This document shows, in pieces, positions 6,494 through 14,542 of a stretch of 54,359 nucleotides of DNA (position 1 is its first letter; each line of letters starts with the position of its first letter). The stretch is taken from positions 1-54,359 of the forward strand of contig QFPJ01000017.1 of NCBI GenBank assembly GCA_003241685.1, in the 5' to 3' direction. The stretch comes from Sphingopyxis macrogoltabida. Its GTDB lineage: Bacteria > Pseudomonadota > Alphaproteobacteria > Sphingomonadales > Sphingomonadaceae. The notes below the pieces were generated by a model. The model did no database searches, had not been told where the DNA came from, and saw nothing but the letters and a program-made list of their open reading frames with translations. Both the position numbers and the translations under genes were made by a program.

Positions 6494-9235
6494 TCATGAC
6501 GGTGAAAAGGCGGGATATGCGCTTTTTCGCTGTTCGACATTCGCACGCGCGACATGGTGCACCGCCTCGTCAAGCGGCAGGCGACGGATCGGCGTGCCGG
6601 GCGGGAAGGCGGACAGCAGGCGCGAGGGGAAGCTGGGCGACAGCATCACGAACTGGCCGAAATCGTCGGCGCGGCGGATCAATCGGCCAAAGGCCTGGCC
6701 GATCCGGGCACGAATGACGCCGTCGTCATAGGCGCCGCCGCCCTGCGCCGCGCGCCGCGCCGCGTGCAGGATGGTCGGGCGCGGCCAGGGGACGCCTTCC
6801 ATGATCACCAGCCGCAGCGATTCGCCGGGGACGTCGACGCCGTCGCGCAGCGCATCGGTGCCCAGCAGCGAGGCATGCGGGTCGGCGCGGAAAATGTCGA
6901 CCAGCGTGCCGGTGTCGAGCGGATCGACATGCTGGGCATAGAGCGGCAGCCCGGCGCGGGCGAGCCGGTCGGCGATGCGGGCATGCACGATGCGCAGGCG
7001 GCGGATGGCGCTGAACAGGCCGAGCGTGCCGCCGCCCGACGCCTCGATCAGCCGGCTGTAGGCGCCGGCCAGCGCGGGCAGGTCGCCGCGCGCGATGTCG
7101 GTGACGATCAGCACTTCGGACTGGCGGGCATAGTCGAAGGGGCTGGCGACCGCAAAATGGCCGACGCTGCCCTCGACATGCCGCGCGCCGGTGCGGATGT
7201 CGGCATCGGCCCAGCCGCCGCTGTCATGGCCGCCGCGCAGCGTCGCCGACGTTACCAGCACGCCGTGCGCGGGGCGGTATACGACCTCCGCGACCGGCCG
7301 CGCGGGGTCCAGCCAGTGGCGATGGAGGCCCAGGTCGAACTCGCGCCCGTCGTAACGGTCGACCGCCAGCCAGTCGACGAAATCGGGATTGGCTGGCCCG
7401 CCGACGCGGCCGAGCAGCGACAGCCAGCCGCCGAGCGTGTCGATCCGGGTCGACAGGCTGCCGCGCGCGCCATCGACGCGCGCCCTGGCCTGTCCGTCGA
7501 GCCAGTCGGGCGGGTCCTCGACCAGCGCGTCGAGCCGCTTGCCGAGCGCCATCAGCGGGCGCAGCAGCGCCTCGATCGCGTCGCTGGCCGCCGCCGCCGC
7601 GGTGACCAGTTCGGGATCGGGATCGGCGAGTTCGGTTTCGAGGCCATAGCCGCTGTCCGCCTGTCGCGGATCGGCGCCGCGTGCGTAAACCTGACCGCGC
7701 ACCGCCACCAGCAGGCGTTCGATCGCGCCCCACGGCGCATTTTCGGCGATGCGGGCGAGCCAGCCGTCGCCGGGCAGGTCGCCCGCCGCGTGGATCGCGG
7801 CCTGAATCGCCTTGTCGCCCGCCTCGTCATAGCTTGCGACATCGGCGAGGCGGGCGGCAAGGCCGCGGCGCCGGCCGCGCGACTTGCCCTCCGGTCCCAG
7901 CACCCAGCGGCGAATCTCCACCGCTTCCTGCCCCGTCAGCGCGGCGGCGAACATGCCGTCGGCGGCGTCCCACAGATGATGGCCCTCGTCGAAGATCAGC
8001 CGGCTCGCGGGCCCGCCGCCGTCTTCGCGCGGACGCGCGGCCTGCACCATGGTCAGCGCATGGTTGGCGATGACGATGTCGGCATTCACCGCCGCGCGGG
8101 CCGAACGTTCGATGAAGCATTTGCGGAAATGCGGACAGCCGGCATAGATGCACTCGCCGCGCCGGTCGGTCAGCGCCGTGGTGCCGTTGCGGCGGAACAG
8201 CGCGGGCAGCCAGCCGGGCAGGTCGCCGCCGACCATGTCGCCGTCGCGCGTATAGGCGGCCCAGCGCGCGACGAGCTGCGCCAGGATCGCGGCGCGGCCC
8301 GAAAAGCCGCCCTGCAACGCATCTTCCAGATTGAGCAGGCAGAGATAATTTTCCCGCCCCTTGCGCACGACCACCTTTTCGCGGTGAGTCGCGGCGTCGG
8401 GGTAGAGCTTTTCGGTCTCGCGCGCGAGTTGGCGCTGCAACGCCTTGGTATAGGTGGAGATGCACACGGTGCCCGCCGACTGGCGGACCCACTGCATCGC
8501 CGGGGCCAGATAACCGAGCGTCTTGCCGATTCCCGTCCCGGCCTCCGCGACCAGCATCTGCGGCGCGTCGCGGCGCTCGCGGGGGGCGAAGATGGCGGTC
8601 GCGGCGCGGGCATAATCCTGTTGCCCCGGCCGCCGCTCGGCGCCGTCGCCGGTCAGCCGGTCGAGCCGCGCCGCGACATCGTCCGCCGCGATCGTCACCT
8701 GTCGCGGCTGGGGGCGCGGCGGCGTCTCCTCCCATTCGGGCAGGCGCGCGAACAGCCAGCGATCGGCCTGACCGGCGGCGGGGGCGGCAAGGCGCGGCTG
8801 GAGCAACGGCGCCCAGGACCAGCGTTGCCGCGACAGCGCCTGCAAGCCCTGCCATGCGCCTTCGCGTTCGGGCCAGCCGGCATCGTCGGCGGCGGCCAGC
8901 ATCGCCGCGGCCGCGCGCGGCAGAAAAGCGGCGATATCGGCCTCGTTCGCCGGCGCGGGCAGGCCCAGCGCGGCGGCAATGCCCGCCGGGGTCGGCACGG
9001 CGAAGCGCGCGGGAAACAGGAAGGCGAACAGTTCGAGCAGGTCGAGCCCGGACAGTTCGGGATAGCCGAGCCGGTCGCCGGTCAGCGTCGCGCCGAGCAG
9101 GACATGCGGCGTGGCGGCCACCGCCGCCATGGCTTCGCCGCGCCCGACGCGCTGCGCGCGGCCGGCGGCATCGGCGATCCAGATGCCGACATGGCTGGCG
9201 TGAATCGCGGGCAGGGAAAGCGGATCGGGCGGCAC
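6494..9235 (-). CDS. ATP-dependent DNA helicase, DinG/Rad3-like (XPD family)
   Basis: The product is 913 aa, starting at GTG. It is a superfamily 2 helicase of the XPD/DinG type, expected to unwind DNA 5' to 3'. The first ~200 residues are variable. Walker A is AEAGTGIGKT near residue 230. Four Fe-S cluster cysteines appear as NYLCLL (about 298) and GECIYAGCPHFRKC (about 360-372). The DEAH-equivalent box is IFDEGHH near 413. Motifs GVLVTSATL, LGTDALRDGVDVPG and the C-terminal QAFGRLIRR are present. Related alphaproteobacterial proteins act in replication or repair conflicts; a specific role here is inference. It precedes the SixA-like gene. Confidence 0.92.
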   Translation of the reverse strand: MPPDPLSLPAIHASHVGIWIADAAGRAQRVGRGEAMAAVAATPHVLLGATLTGDRLGYPELSGLDLLELFAFLFPARFAVPTPAGIAAALGLPAPANEADIAAFLPRAAAAMLAAADDAGWPEREGAWQGLQALSRQRWSWAPLLQPRLAAPAAGQADRWLFARLPEWEETPPRPQPRQVTIAADDVAARLDRLTGDGAERRPGQQDYARAATAIFAPRERRDAPQMLVAEAGTGIGKTLGYLAPAMQWVRQSAGTVCISTYTKALQRQLARETEKLYPDAATHREKVVVRKGRENYLCLLNLEDALQGGFSGRAAILAQLVARWAAYTRDGDMVGGDLPGWLPALFRRNGTTALTDRRGECIYAGCPHFRKCFIERSARAAVNADIVIANHALTMVQAARPREDGGGPASRLIFDEGHHLWDAADGMFAAALTGQEAVEIRRWVLGPEGKSRGRRRGLAARLADVASYDEAGDKAIQAAIHAAGDLPGDGWLARIAENAPWGAIERLLVAVRGQVYARGADPRQADSGYGLETELADPDPELVTAAAAASDAIEALLRPLMALGKRLDALVEDPPDWLDGQARARVDGARGSLSTRIDTLGGWLSLLGRVGGPANPDFVDWLAVDRYDGREFDLGLHRHWLDPARPVAEVVYRPAHGVLVTSATLRGGHDSGGWADADIRTGARHVEGSVGHFAVASPFDYARQSEVLIVTDIARGDLPALAGAYSRLIEASGGGTLGLFSAIRRLRIVHARIADRLARAGLPLYAQHVDPLDTGTLVDIFRADPHASLLGTDALRDGVDVPGESLRLVIMEGVPWPRPTILHAARRAAQGGGAYDDGVIRARIGQAFGRLIRRADDFGQFVMLSPSFPSRLLSAFPPGTPIRRLPLDEAVHHVARANVEQRKSAYPAFSPS

Positions 9236-9363
9236 CTGCCCACGCTAGGGACAAAAGAGGAACGCGGCAAGGGAAGGGCATCGGTTCGCGCCGCAAAGGG
9301 AAGGTCGCCGTTTGTGAATGGGGCGACTTGGGGTGAGACGTGGATGTTTCCTTCACCCACTCT

Positions 9364-9436
9364 CGTCATCCCGGACTTGGTCCGGGATCTAAGACTTCGG
9401 CGCGGCTATGGATCCCGGATCAAGTCCGGGATGACG
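9364..9436. repeat. REP-like inverted repeat pair
   Basis: Two 26-nt arms, 9364-9389 and 9411-9436, are reverse complements at 25 of 26 positions, separated by 21 nt. Each arm is itself palindromic around tcccggacttggtccggga. This sequence type (gtcatcccggac...) is a common dispersed palindrome in sphingomonads. A related single copy lies at 22680-22708. It occupies the spacer between the helicase start and the PilZ gene end. Confidence 0.8.
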
Positions 9437-9526
9437 ATGATGGGGACGTGGCTCCCGGCCGTTTTGGGCCGTTCAGGCCTGTCAAAATCGCGGGGCCTCA
9501 AATGAACGCCGATTTCGGCCGCGGCT

Positions 9527-9895
9527 TCAACTCAGCCCGCGGCGCCCGAACAGCGGGGCGCGCTGGCCCGGAAAAGCCGGCAGCGCCTCTGCCCGCATGG
9601 TCCGGCGGGCGCCTTCCAGCGCCTTGTGCAGCGCGCCGTGCGTCAGTTCGTAGGGAAAGCGTACGCCCATGCGGTCGAATTCGGACCACATGACGACGGC
9701 ATAAGTGACTTCGCCCGCATAATGGATTTCGCAGCGCGACCGCGCCGGCATGCTGGCCCCGTCGATCCGCGCGCCGCCTTCGGACAGGTCGGTGATCTGG
9801 CCGTCGATGAAGTTGAGCACGCCGTTGACGGTCACGTCGAGGGCAACGGGCGTTCGCTTGTGGCTGCGGGCCTTGGGGATGCGCGGGTTCGTCAT
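9527..9895 (-). CDS. single-domain PilZ protein
   Basis: The product is 122 aa. It has both c-di-GMP-binding signatures of PilZ: RSHKR (RxxxR) near residue 10 and DLSEGGARI (DxSxxG) about 27 residues later. The barrel then continues through MWSEFDRMGVRFP. It should bind cyclic di-GMP in the cytoplasm and relay it to a partner in motility or envelope functions. The ATG at 9895 is chosen because the domain starts at once; the long reading to 10105 overlaps the divergent lysS gene. Two other c-di-GMP proteins are encoded in the window (15690 and 53547). Confidence 0.88.
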   Translation of the reverse strand: MTNPRIPKARSHKRTPVALDVTVNGVLNFIDGQITDLSEGGARIDGASMPARSRCEIHYAGEVTYAVVMWSEFDRMGVRFPYELTHGALHKALEGARRTMRAEALPAFPGQRAPLFGRRGLS

Positions 9896-10016
9896 GGCGG
9901 CGATGCTAAGCGCGGCATGGTAAATTTTCCGGTAACGATGATTGCGGCCGGGCGGGGCGGGCGCACGGCGATTTTTGCCTTTCGGATTGCGCCCGCTTGC
10001 CGCTATGGGCGCTGCC

Positions 10017-11645
10017 ATGACCGACTTGCACCTGCATCCTTCGCTGCGCGAACCCGCGCAAACGTCCAAGGCCTGGCCGTTCGAGGAAGCGCGCAAGCTG
10101 ATCAAACGCTATCCCGAGGGAAAGACCGCCAGGGACGGTAGCCGCGAGGCGGTGCTGTTCGAAACGGGCTATGGCCCCTCGGGCCTGCCGCACATCGGCA
10201 CCTTCAACGAAGTGCTGCGCACGACGATGGTCCGCCGCGCCTATGAAACGCTGACCGCCGATGCGAACGGAACCCCGGCGCCGACGCGGCTGGTCGCGTT
10301 CAGCGACGATATGGACGGGCTGCGCAAGGTGCCCGACAATGTCCCGAATGGCGACATGCTGCGCGAATATCTGGGCAAGCCGCTGACCGCGATTCCCGAC
10401 CCGTTCGGAAAGTATGAAAGTTTCGCGCATCATAACAATGCGATGCTGCGTGACTTTCTGGATCGTTTCGGCTTCGATTATGAATTCGTCAGCTCGACCG
10501 AACGCTATCGGTCGGGCGCGTTCGACGCGGCGCTGAAGAATGTCCTGCGCCACAATCAGGACATCCTGGACATCATGCTGCCGACGCTGCGCGCCGAACG
10601 CGCCGCGACCTATTCGCCGATCCTGCCCGTCAGCCCCAAGTCGGGCATCGTGCTGCAGGTGCCGGTGACGGTCGTCGATGCCGACGCGGGGCTGGTATCG
10701 TTCGAGGATGAGGGCGAGACGATTACCCACAGCGTCCTGTCGGGCGGCGCCAAGCTGCAATGGAAGGTCGACTGGGCGATGCGCTGGGTCGCGCTGGGCG
10801 TCGATTACGAGATGTACGGCAAGGACCTGACCGACAGCGGCGTGCAGTCGGGCCGGATCGCCAAGGCGCTGGGCGGCCGCAAGCCCGAAGGGCTGATCTA
10901 CGAAATGTTCCTCGACGAAAAGGGCGAGAAGATTTCCAAGTCCAAGGGCAACGGCCTGTCGATGGAACAATGGCTGTCCTATGGCAGCGAGGAAAGCCTT
11001 GCCTTCTTCGCCTATCGCGAACCCAAGGCGGCGAAGCAGCTTCACATCGGCGTCGTGCCCAAGGCGATCGACGAGTATCTGCAGATGCGCGGCCATTATC
11101 CCGCGCAGGAAGCCGACAAGAAGCTGGGCAATCCCGTGCATCATGTTCATGCCGCGCGCGGCGAGGACGTGCCGGCGGACGAATTGCCCGTGACGTTCGG
11201 ACTGCTGCTCAATCTGGTCGGGGTGATGGGCGCCGATGCGTCGAAGGACCAGATCTGGCGCTACCTTGGCCAATATGTCGACGGGGCGAACGCACAGGCC
11301 TATCCCGAGCTCGACCGGCTGATCGACAATGCGATGGCGTATAACCGCGACTATGTGGCGCCGACGCTGAACCGTCGGAAGCCCGTGGGCGGCGAAGTGC
11401 GGGCCTTGCAGGATCTCGATGCGAAGCTGGCGCAATTGCCGGCCGATGCGCCCGCCGACGACATTCAGAACATCGTTTACGAGATCGGCAAGAACGAAGC
11501 CTATGGCTTTGAAAATCTGCGCGATTGGTTCCGGGCACTGTACGAAACGCTGCTGGGGTCGAGCGCGGGGCCGCGCATGGGCAGCTTCATCGCGCTGTTC
11601 GGCATCGACAACACGCGGCGGCTGATCGCCGAGGCGTTGGCATAA
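10017..11645 (+). CDS. lysS: lysyl-tRNA synthetase, class I
   Basis: The product is 542 aa. It charges tRNA-Lys and belongs to the class I (archaeal-type) LysRS rather than the class II enzyme of most bacteria. The HIGH-type motif is LPHIGTFNE (about residue 58) and the KMSKS loop is KISKSKGNG (about 305). The region between shows the Rossmann insertion, and a helical anticodon-binding C-terminus follows. Class I LysRS is usual in alphaproteobacteria. An alternative ATG lies 12 nt upstream at 10005. Just downstream lies an inverted repeat pair. Confidence 0.96.
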   Translation: MTDLHLHPSLREPAQTSKAWPFEEARKLIKRYPEGKTARDGSREAVLFETGYGPSGLPHIGTFNEVLRTTMVRRAYETLTADANGTPAPTRLVAFSDDMDGLRKVPDNVPNGDMLREYLGKPLTAIPDPFGKYESFAHHNNAMLRDFLDRFGFDYEFVSSTERYRSGAFDAALKNVLRHNQDILDIMLPTLRAERAATYSPILPVSPKSGIVLQVPVTVVDADAGLVSFEDEGETITHSVLSGGAKLQWKVDWAMRWVALGVDYEMYGKDLTDSGVQSGRIAKALGGRKPEGLIYEMFLDEKGEKISKSKGNGLSMEQWLSYGSEESLAFFAYREPKAAKQLHIGVVPKAIDEYLQMRGHYPAQEADKKLGNPVHHVHAARGEDVPADELPVTFGLLLNLVGVMGADASKDQIWRYLGQYVDGANAQAYPELDRLIDNAMAYNRDYVAPTLNRRKPVGGEVRALQDLDAKLAQLPADAPADDIQNIVYEIGKNEAYGFENLRDWFRALYETLLGSSAGPRMGSFIALFGIDNTRRLIAEALA

Positions 11646-11657
11646 CCGCGCCGAAGT

Positions 11658-11736
11658 CCGTTCGTGTAGCGAAGTCGAGACACCGGGAAGGCGTGCGCAA
11701 CTGACAGGCATCTCGACTTCGCTCGATGCGAACGGG
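11658..11736. repeat. inverted pair of sphingomonad-type dispersed repeats
   Basis: The arm at 11658-11684 (ccgttcgtgtagcgaagtcg...) and the arm at 11711-11736 (tctcgacttcgctcgatgcg...) are imperfect reverse complements about 25 nt apart. The left arm lacks two bases relative to the right. A third, full-length copy is at 22847-22876. The pair would fold into a long hairpin between lysS and the asparaginase-like gene and may act as a terminator or mRNA stabiliser. Confidence 0.7.
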
Positions 11737-11752
11737 GTTTAGGAGGGAAGCT

Positions 11753-12235
11753 ATGATCGACATCTTCACCACCGGCGGGACGATCGACAAGGTCTATTTC
11801 GACGCCTTGTCGGAGTTTCAGATCGGTCCCGCGGCAATTCCCGACATGCTGCGCGAAAACAATGTCCATGTCCCGCACCGCGTGACGCAACTGATGCGCA
11901 AGGACAGCCTGGAACTGGACGATGCCGATCGCGAAACAATCCGTGCCGCGGTCGCCGCCAGCGATGCCAGCCGCATCCTCGTCACCCACGGCACCGACAC
12001 GATGGTGGTCACGGGACGCGTGCTGGCGGATCTCGCGGGCAAGACGATCGTGATGACCGGCGCGATGCAGCCCGCATCGGTGCGCGCCAGCGATGCGGAG
12101 TTCAACGTCGGCTTCGCGCTCGCGGCGGTGCAGACGCTGCCGCCGGGGGTCTATATCGCGATGAACGGCATGATCTTTGACCCGGCGACCACGGTGAAGG
12201 ACCGCGCGGGCGCGCGTTTTCGTCAGGAAAGCTGA
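11753..12235 (+). CDS. short asparaginase-like protein (N-terminal domain only)
   Basis: The product is 160 aa, about half the size of type I/II L-asparaginases. Both catalytic motifs of the asparaginase N-terminal domain are intact: FTTGGTIDK at residues 5-13 and VTHGTDTM with the second Thr and Asp. The sequence then passes through a VMTGAMQPA turn and ends without the C-terminal domain. This compact form is a recognised family in proteobacteria, so it is probably complete, but hydrolysis of asparagine is not assured. The start has a strong aggagg site 8 nt upstream. Confidence 0.85.
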   Translation: MIDIFTTGGTIDKVYFDALSEFQIGPAAIPDMLRENNVHVPHRVTQLMRKDSLELDDADRETIRAAVAASDASRILVTHGTDTMVVTGRVLADLAGKTIVMTGAMQPASVRASDAEFNVGFALAAVQTLPPGVYIAMNGMIFDPATTVKDRAGARFRQES

Positions 12236-12269
12236 CCCAAAGCGGCGGCTGCGCCTTTTCTTGCCCCTG

Positions 12270-12281
12270 TGATCGCGATCA
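12270..12281. promoter_or_regulatory. perfect 12-bp palindrome upstream of the RiPP operon
   Basis: The sequence tgatcgcgatca is a perfect palindrome about 90 nt before the precursor start codon. Its position fits a dimeric regulator's operator controlling the operon. No regulator gene is adjacent, so this is a suggestion only. Confidence 0.35.
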
Positions 12282-12370
12282 TGCCATGGTGCCGCGGGGT
12301 CGTGCAAAGAGAGCAGGGGACGGCGATTCGCCGCCCCACCGGATTGTATCGACGAAGGGAAGGGAAAATC

Positions 12371-12793
12371 ATGACACACAACAAACTGGCCGGGCTGATC
12401 GCCGCGTCGGCCACCGCCATCGCGCTGTCGAGCGCCGCCGTCGCGGCCGATGCGTCGTCGGCGGGCGGCTATTACGAAGCCAATAGCTGCAAGGGTGCGT
12501 CGGGCTGCAAGGCCGATGCGAACAGCTGCAAGGGCAAGACCGACGAGGCGAAGCCGGCCGACGCGAATAGCTGCAAAGGCAAGGCCGAGGACAAGAAGGC
12601 CGACGCCAACAGCTGCAAGGGCGCGTCGGGCTGCAAGGCCGATGCGAACAGCTGCAAGGGCAAGGCGGACGAGGCGAAGCCCGCCGATGCGAACAGCTGC
12701 AAGGGCACGGCCGAAGCCAAGGAAGACGCGAGCAGCTGCAAGGCGTCGGGCGGCTGCGGCGCGACCGGCTTCCGGCAGATTGCCGGCCTTTGA
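12371..12793 (+). CDS. secreted Cys-rich repeat RiPP precursor (bufferin-like, NSCKG motifs)
   Basis: The product is 140 aa. A clear Sec signal peptide (cleavage likely after AAVA, residue 25) is followed by a low-complexity Ala/Lys/Asp-rich chain with ten Cys at 40, 46, 53, 68, 82, 88, 95, 110, 123 and 129. Six are in the motif NSCKG, two in SGCKA, one in SSCKA and the last in GGCGA. Residues 37-71 and 79-113 are a 42-residue internal duplication, 33 of 35 identical. The gene precedes a DUF692 and a DUF2063 gene, the arrangement of bufferin-type systems. There the MNIO enzyme converts core cysteines to thiooxazole groups and the exported peptide binds copper or other metals. The known motif is often EGKCG; NSCKG is a variant. 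A ggaaggg site precedes the ATG. Metal identity is inference. Confidence 0.88.
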   Translation: MTHNKLAGLIAASATAIALSSAAVAADASSAGGYYEANSCKGASGCKADANSCKGKTDEAKPADANSCKGKAEDKKADANSCKGASGCKADANSCKGKADEAKPADANSCKGTAEAKEDASSCKASGGCGATGFRQIAGL

Positions 12794-12820
12794 TCCGGTT
12801 CGGATGATTGCGTAACGACG

Positions 12821-12852
12821 GACCCGGCCTGCGCCCCGCGCGCGCCGGGTTC
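12821..12852 (+). other. stem-loop between precursor and enzyme genes
   Basis: The arms acccggc (12822-12828) and gccgggt (12844-12850) form a GC-rich stem, with further pairing possible in the GC-rich loop. No T-run follows. In RiPP operons a hairpin here commonly protects or limits transcripts so that precursor exceeds enzyme; that role is inferred. Confidence 0.45.
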
Positions 12853-12870
12853 GCCACGCGGATGGAGCCG

Positions 12871-13737
12871 ATGATGGCCGACGCGGATCGCAGGACCATG
12901 GCATCGCCCGGTTTCGGCCTGGGGCTGCGTCCCGTCCACTACCCCGATTTCCTGGCCGGACCCCAGCGGGTCGACTGGCTGGAGATTATTTCCGAAAACT
13001 ACATGGTTCCGGGCGGCCGGCCCATCGCGATGCTGGACCGCATCCGCGCCGATTATCCGGTCGTCATGCACGGCGTGTCGCTGTCCATCGGGTCGGACGA
13101 ACCGCTCGACAAAGGCTATCTGGCCGCGCTCAAGGCGCTGGCGGATCGGATCGAGCCTTTATGGGTGTCCGACCATCTGTGCTGGACCGGGATCAACGCG
13201 CACAACAGCCACGATCTGTTGCCATTGCCCTATGACGCGCCTGCGCTGGCCTGCGTCGTCGACAATATCGCGCGGGTTCAGGATTATCTCGGCCGCCGCA
13301 TCCTGATCGAAAATCCGTCGAGCTATGTCACCTTTCGTTCGTCGGACCGCAGCGAATGGGATTTCCTGGCCGACATGGCGGAGCGCGCCGATTGCCTGCT
13401 GCTGCTCGACGTCAACAATATCTATGTCAGCGCGCGCAACCACGGGTTCGACCCCGCGGATTATCTTAACGGGCTGCCGGCCGGGCGCATCCAGCAAATC
13501 CATCTGGCGGGGCACAGCGACATGGGCGCCTATGTCATCGACACCCACGACCATGATGTATGCGACGCGGTGTGGGATCTTTATGCGCGCGCCTGCGCGA
13601 TGTTCGGACCCGTCGCCACGATGATCGAGCGCGACGACGATATTCCGCCGCTGGCCGACGTGATCGCCGAACTCGATCGCGCGCGCGGCGTGGCGGCGTC
13701 GGCGGCCGCACGGCGGACGGAGCGGGTCGGTGGCTGA
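12871..13737 (+). CDS. DUF692 multinuclear iron oxidase (BufB/MbnB-like)
   Basis: The product is 288 aa of the MNIO (DUF692) family, TIM-barrel enzymes with two or three irons that modify cysteines in RiPP precursors. Family landmarks are all present: GLGLRPVHYPDF, EIISENYM, MHGVSLSIGS, SDHLCWTG, SHDLLPLPY, IENPSSYV, LLDVNNIYVS, IHLAGHSD, IDTHDHDV and MIERDDDIPP. His, Asp and Glu residues in these motifs supply the metal ligands. The likely substrate is the Cys-repeat peptide encoded just upstream. The start is taken at the paired ATGs at 12871/12874 behind ggag. An ATG at 12898 is also possible. The stop overlaps the next gene by 8 nt. Confidence 0.93.
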   Translation: MMADADRRTMASPGFGLGLRPVHYPDFLAGPQRVDWLEIISENYMVPGGRPIAMLDRIRADYPVVMHGVSLSIGSDEPLDKGYLAALKALADRIEPLWVSDHLCWTGINAHNSHDLLPLPYDAPALACVVDNIARVQDYLGRRILIENPSSYVTFRSSDRSEWDFLADMAERADCLLLLDVNNIYVSARNHGFDPADYLNGLPAGRIQQIHLAGHSDMGAYVIDTHDHDVCDAVWDLYARACAMFGPVATMIERDDDIPPLADVIAELDRARGVAASAAARRTERVGG

Positions 13738-14542
13738 ACGACTGCGCGATATGCAGGCGCTGTTCCTGGCCGGGGTCATGCGCGGGGAGCTGGAGGCCGA
13801 GCGGCTGATCATCGACGACAATCGCGTCGGCGCGGCGCGGCGGATGGACATTTATCGCAACAATTACCGGGCCAGCCTGGCGGGCGTGCTCGCCGACCAT
13901 TATGAGCGGCTGAACGCCTATCTGGGGGAAGAGCAGTTCGGCCGGCTGGCCGATGCCTTCATCGCCGCCCATCCGTCGACGCTGCGCAACCTGCGTTATT
14001 ACGGCGCGGAGTTCGCCGCTTTTCTGGCCGACCGATATTCGCAGCATGGCGAACTGGCCGAATTGGCGGCGCTCGACTGGGCGTTGCGCGATGCGTTCGA
14101 TGCGCCTGATACGGCGGCACTGGACGGCGCGGCGGTGGGCGCGATGGGGGATATGTGGATCGAACGGCCGCTGATGCTGGTGCCGTCGGGACGGTTGCTG
14201 CCGGTCCGCTATAATGTCGCCGCGATCTGGAACGCGCTCGACGCGGGGGCGGAGCCACCGGACGCGGCGCCGCGGCCCGCTCCCGAAACCTTGTTGGTGT
14301 GGCGGCAGGGAACGCAGCCGCAGTTCCGCACCCTGTCCGACGATGAGGCTGCGGCGCTGGCGCTGGTCGATGCGGGATGCAGCTTCACCGCGCTCAGCGC
14401 CGCCATGTTGGCGCGGCTGAGCGAAGCGGCGGCGATGCGGGCGCTCGGCGAATGGCTTGGCCGGTGGCTGGCCGACGGTTTGCTGGTCGCGGCGGACAGG
14501 TTGGCGGCGGGCGATCAGGCGGCGGGCAGCGCCGTCACCTGA
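13730..14542 (+). CDS. DUF2063 partner protein (BufC/MbnC-like)
   Basis: The product is 270 aa from a GTG start that overlaps the DUF692 stop by 8 nt. The N-terminal DUF2063 domain is recognisable: QALFLAGVM, RRMDIYRNNYRASLAGVL, LGEEQFGRLADAFIAAHP and LRYYGAEFAAFLADR. The C-terminal half is a second, less conserved domain. In bufferin and methanobactin systems this protein binds the precursor leader and presents it to the MNIO enzyme as a heterodimer in the cytoplasm. No DoxX-like fourth gene follows. The gene ends inside the last codons of the convergent desaturase (28-nt overlap). Confidence 0.9.
   Translation: MAERLRDMQALFLAGVMRGELEAERLIIDDNRVGAARRMDIYRNNYRASLAGVLADHYERLNAYLGEEQFGRLADAFIAAHPSTLRNLRYYGAEFAAFLADRYSQHGELAELAALDWALRDAFDAPDTAALDGAAVGAMGDMWIERPLMLVPSGRLLPVRYNVAAIWNALDAGAEPPDAAPRPAPETLLVWRQGTQPQFRTLSDDEAAALALVDAGCSFTALSAAMLARLSEAAAMRALGEWLGRWLADGLLVAADRLAAGDQAAGSAVT

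Noticed and set aside
6554..9505. A 983-codon open frame on the plus strand opposite the helicase gene
   Set aside because: It is a high-GC antisense shadow. The minus-strand frame holds all helicase motifs, while the plus reading is Gly/Arg/Ala-rich without any domain.
9940..10105. Longer PilZ protein starting at 10105 on the minus strand
   Set aside because: It would overlap the lysS start and add 70 unstructured residues; the internal ATG at 9895 starts directly at the PilZ domain.
12246..12260. Possible terminator after the asparaginase-like gene (ggcg/cgcc followed by tttt)
   Set aside because: The stem is only four pairs with a 4-nt loop; too weak to call.
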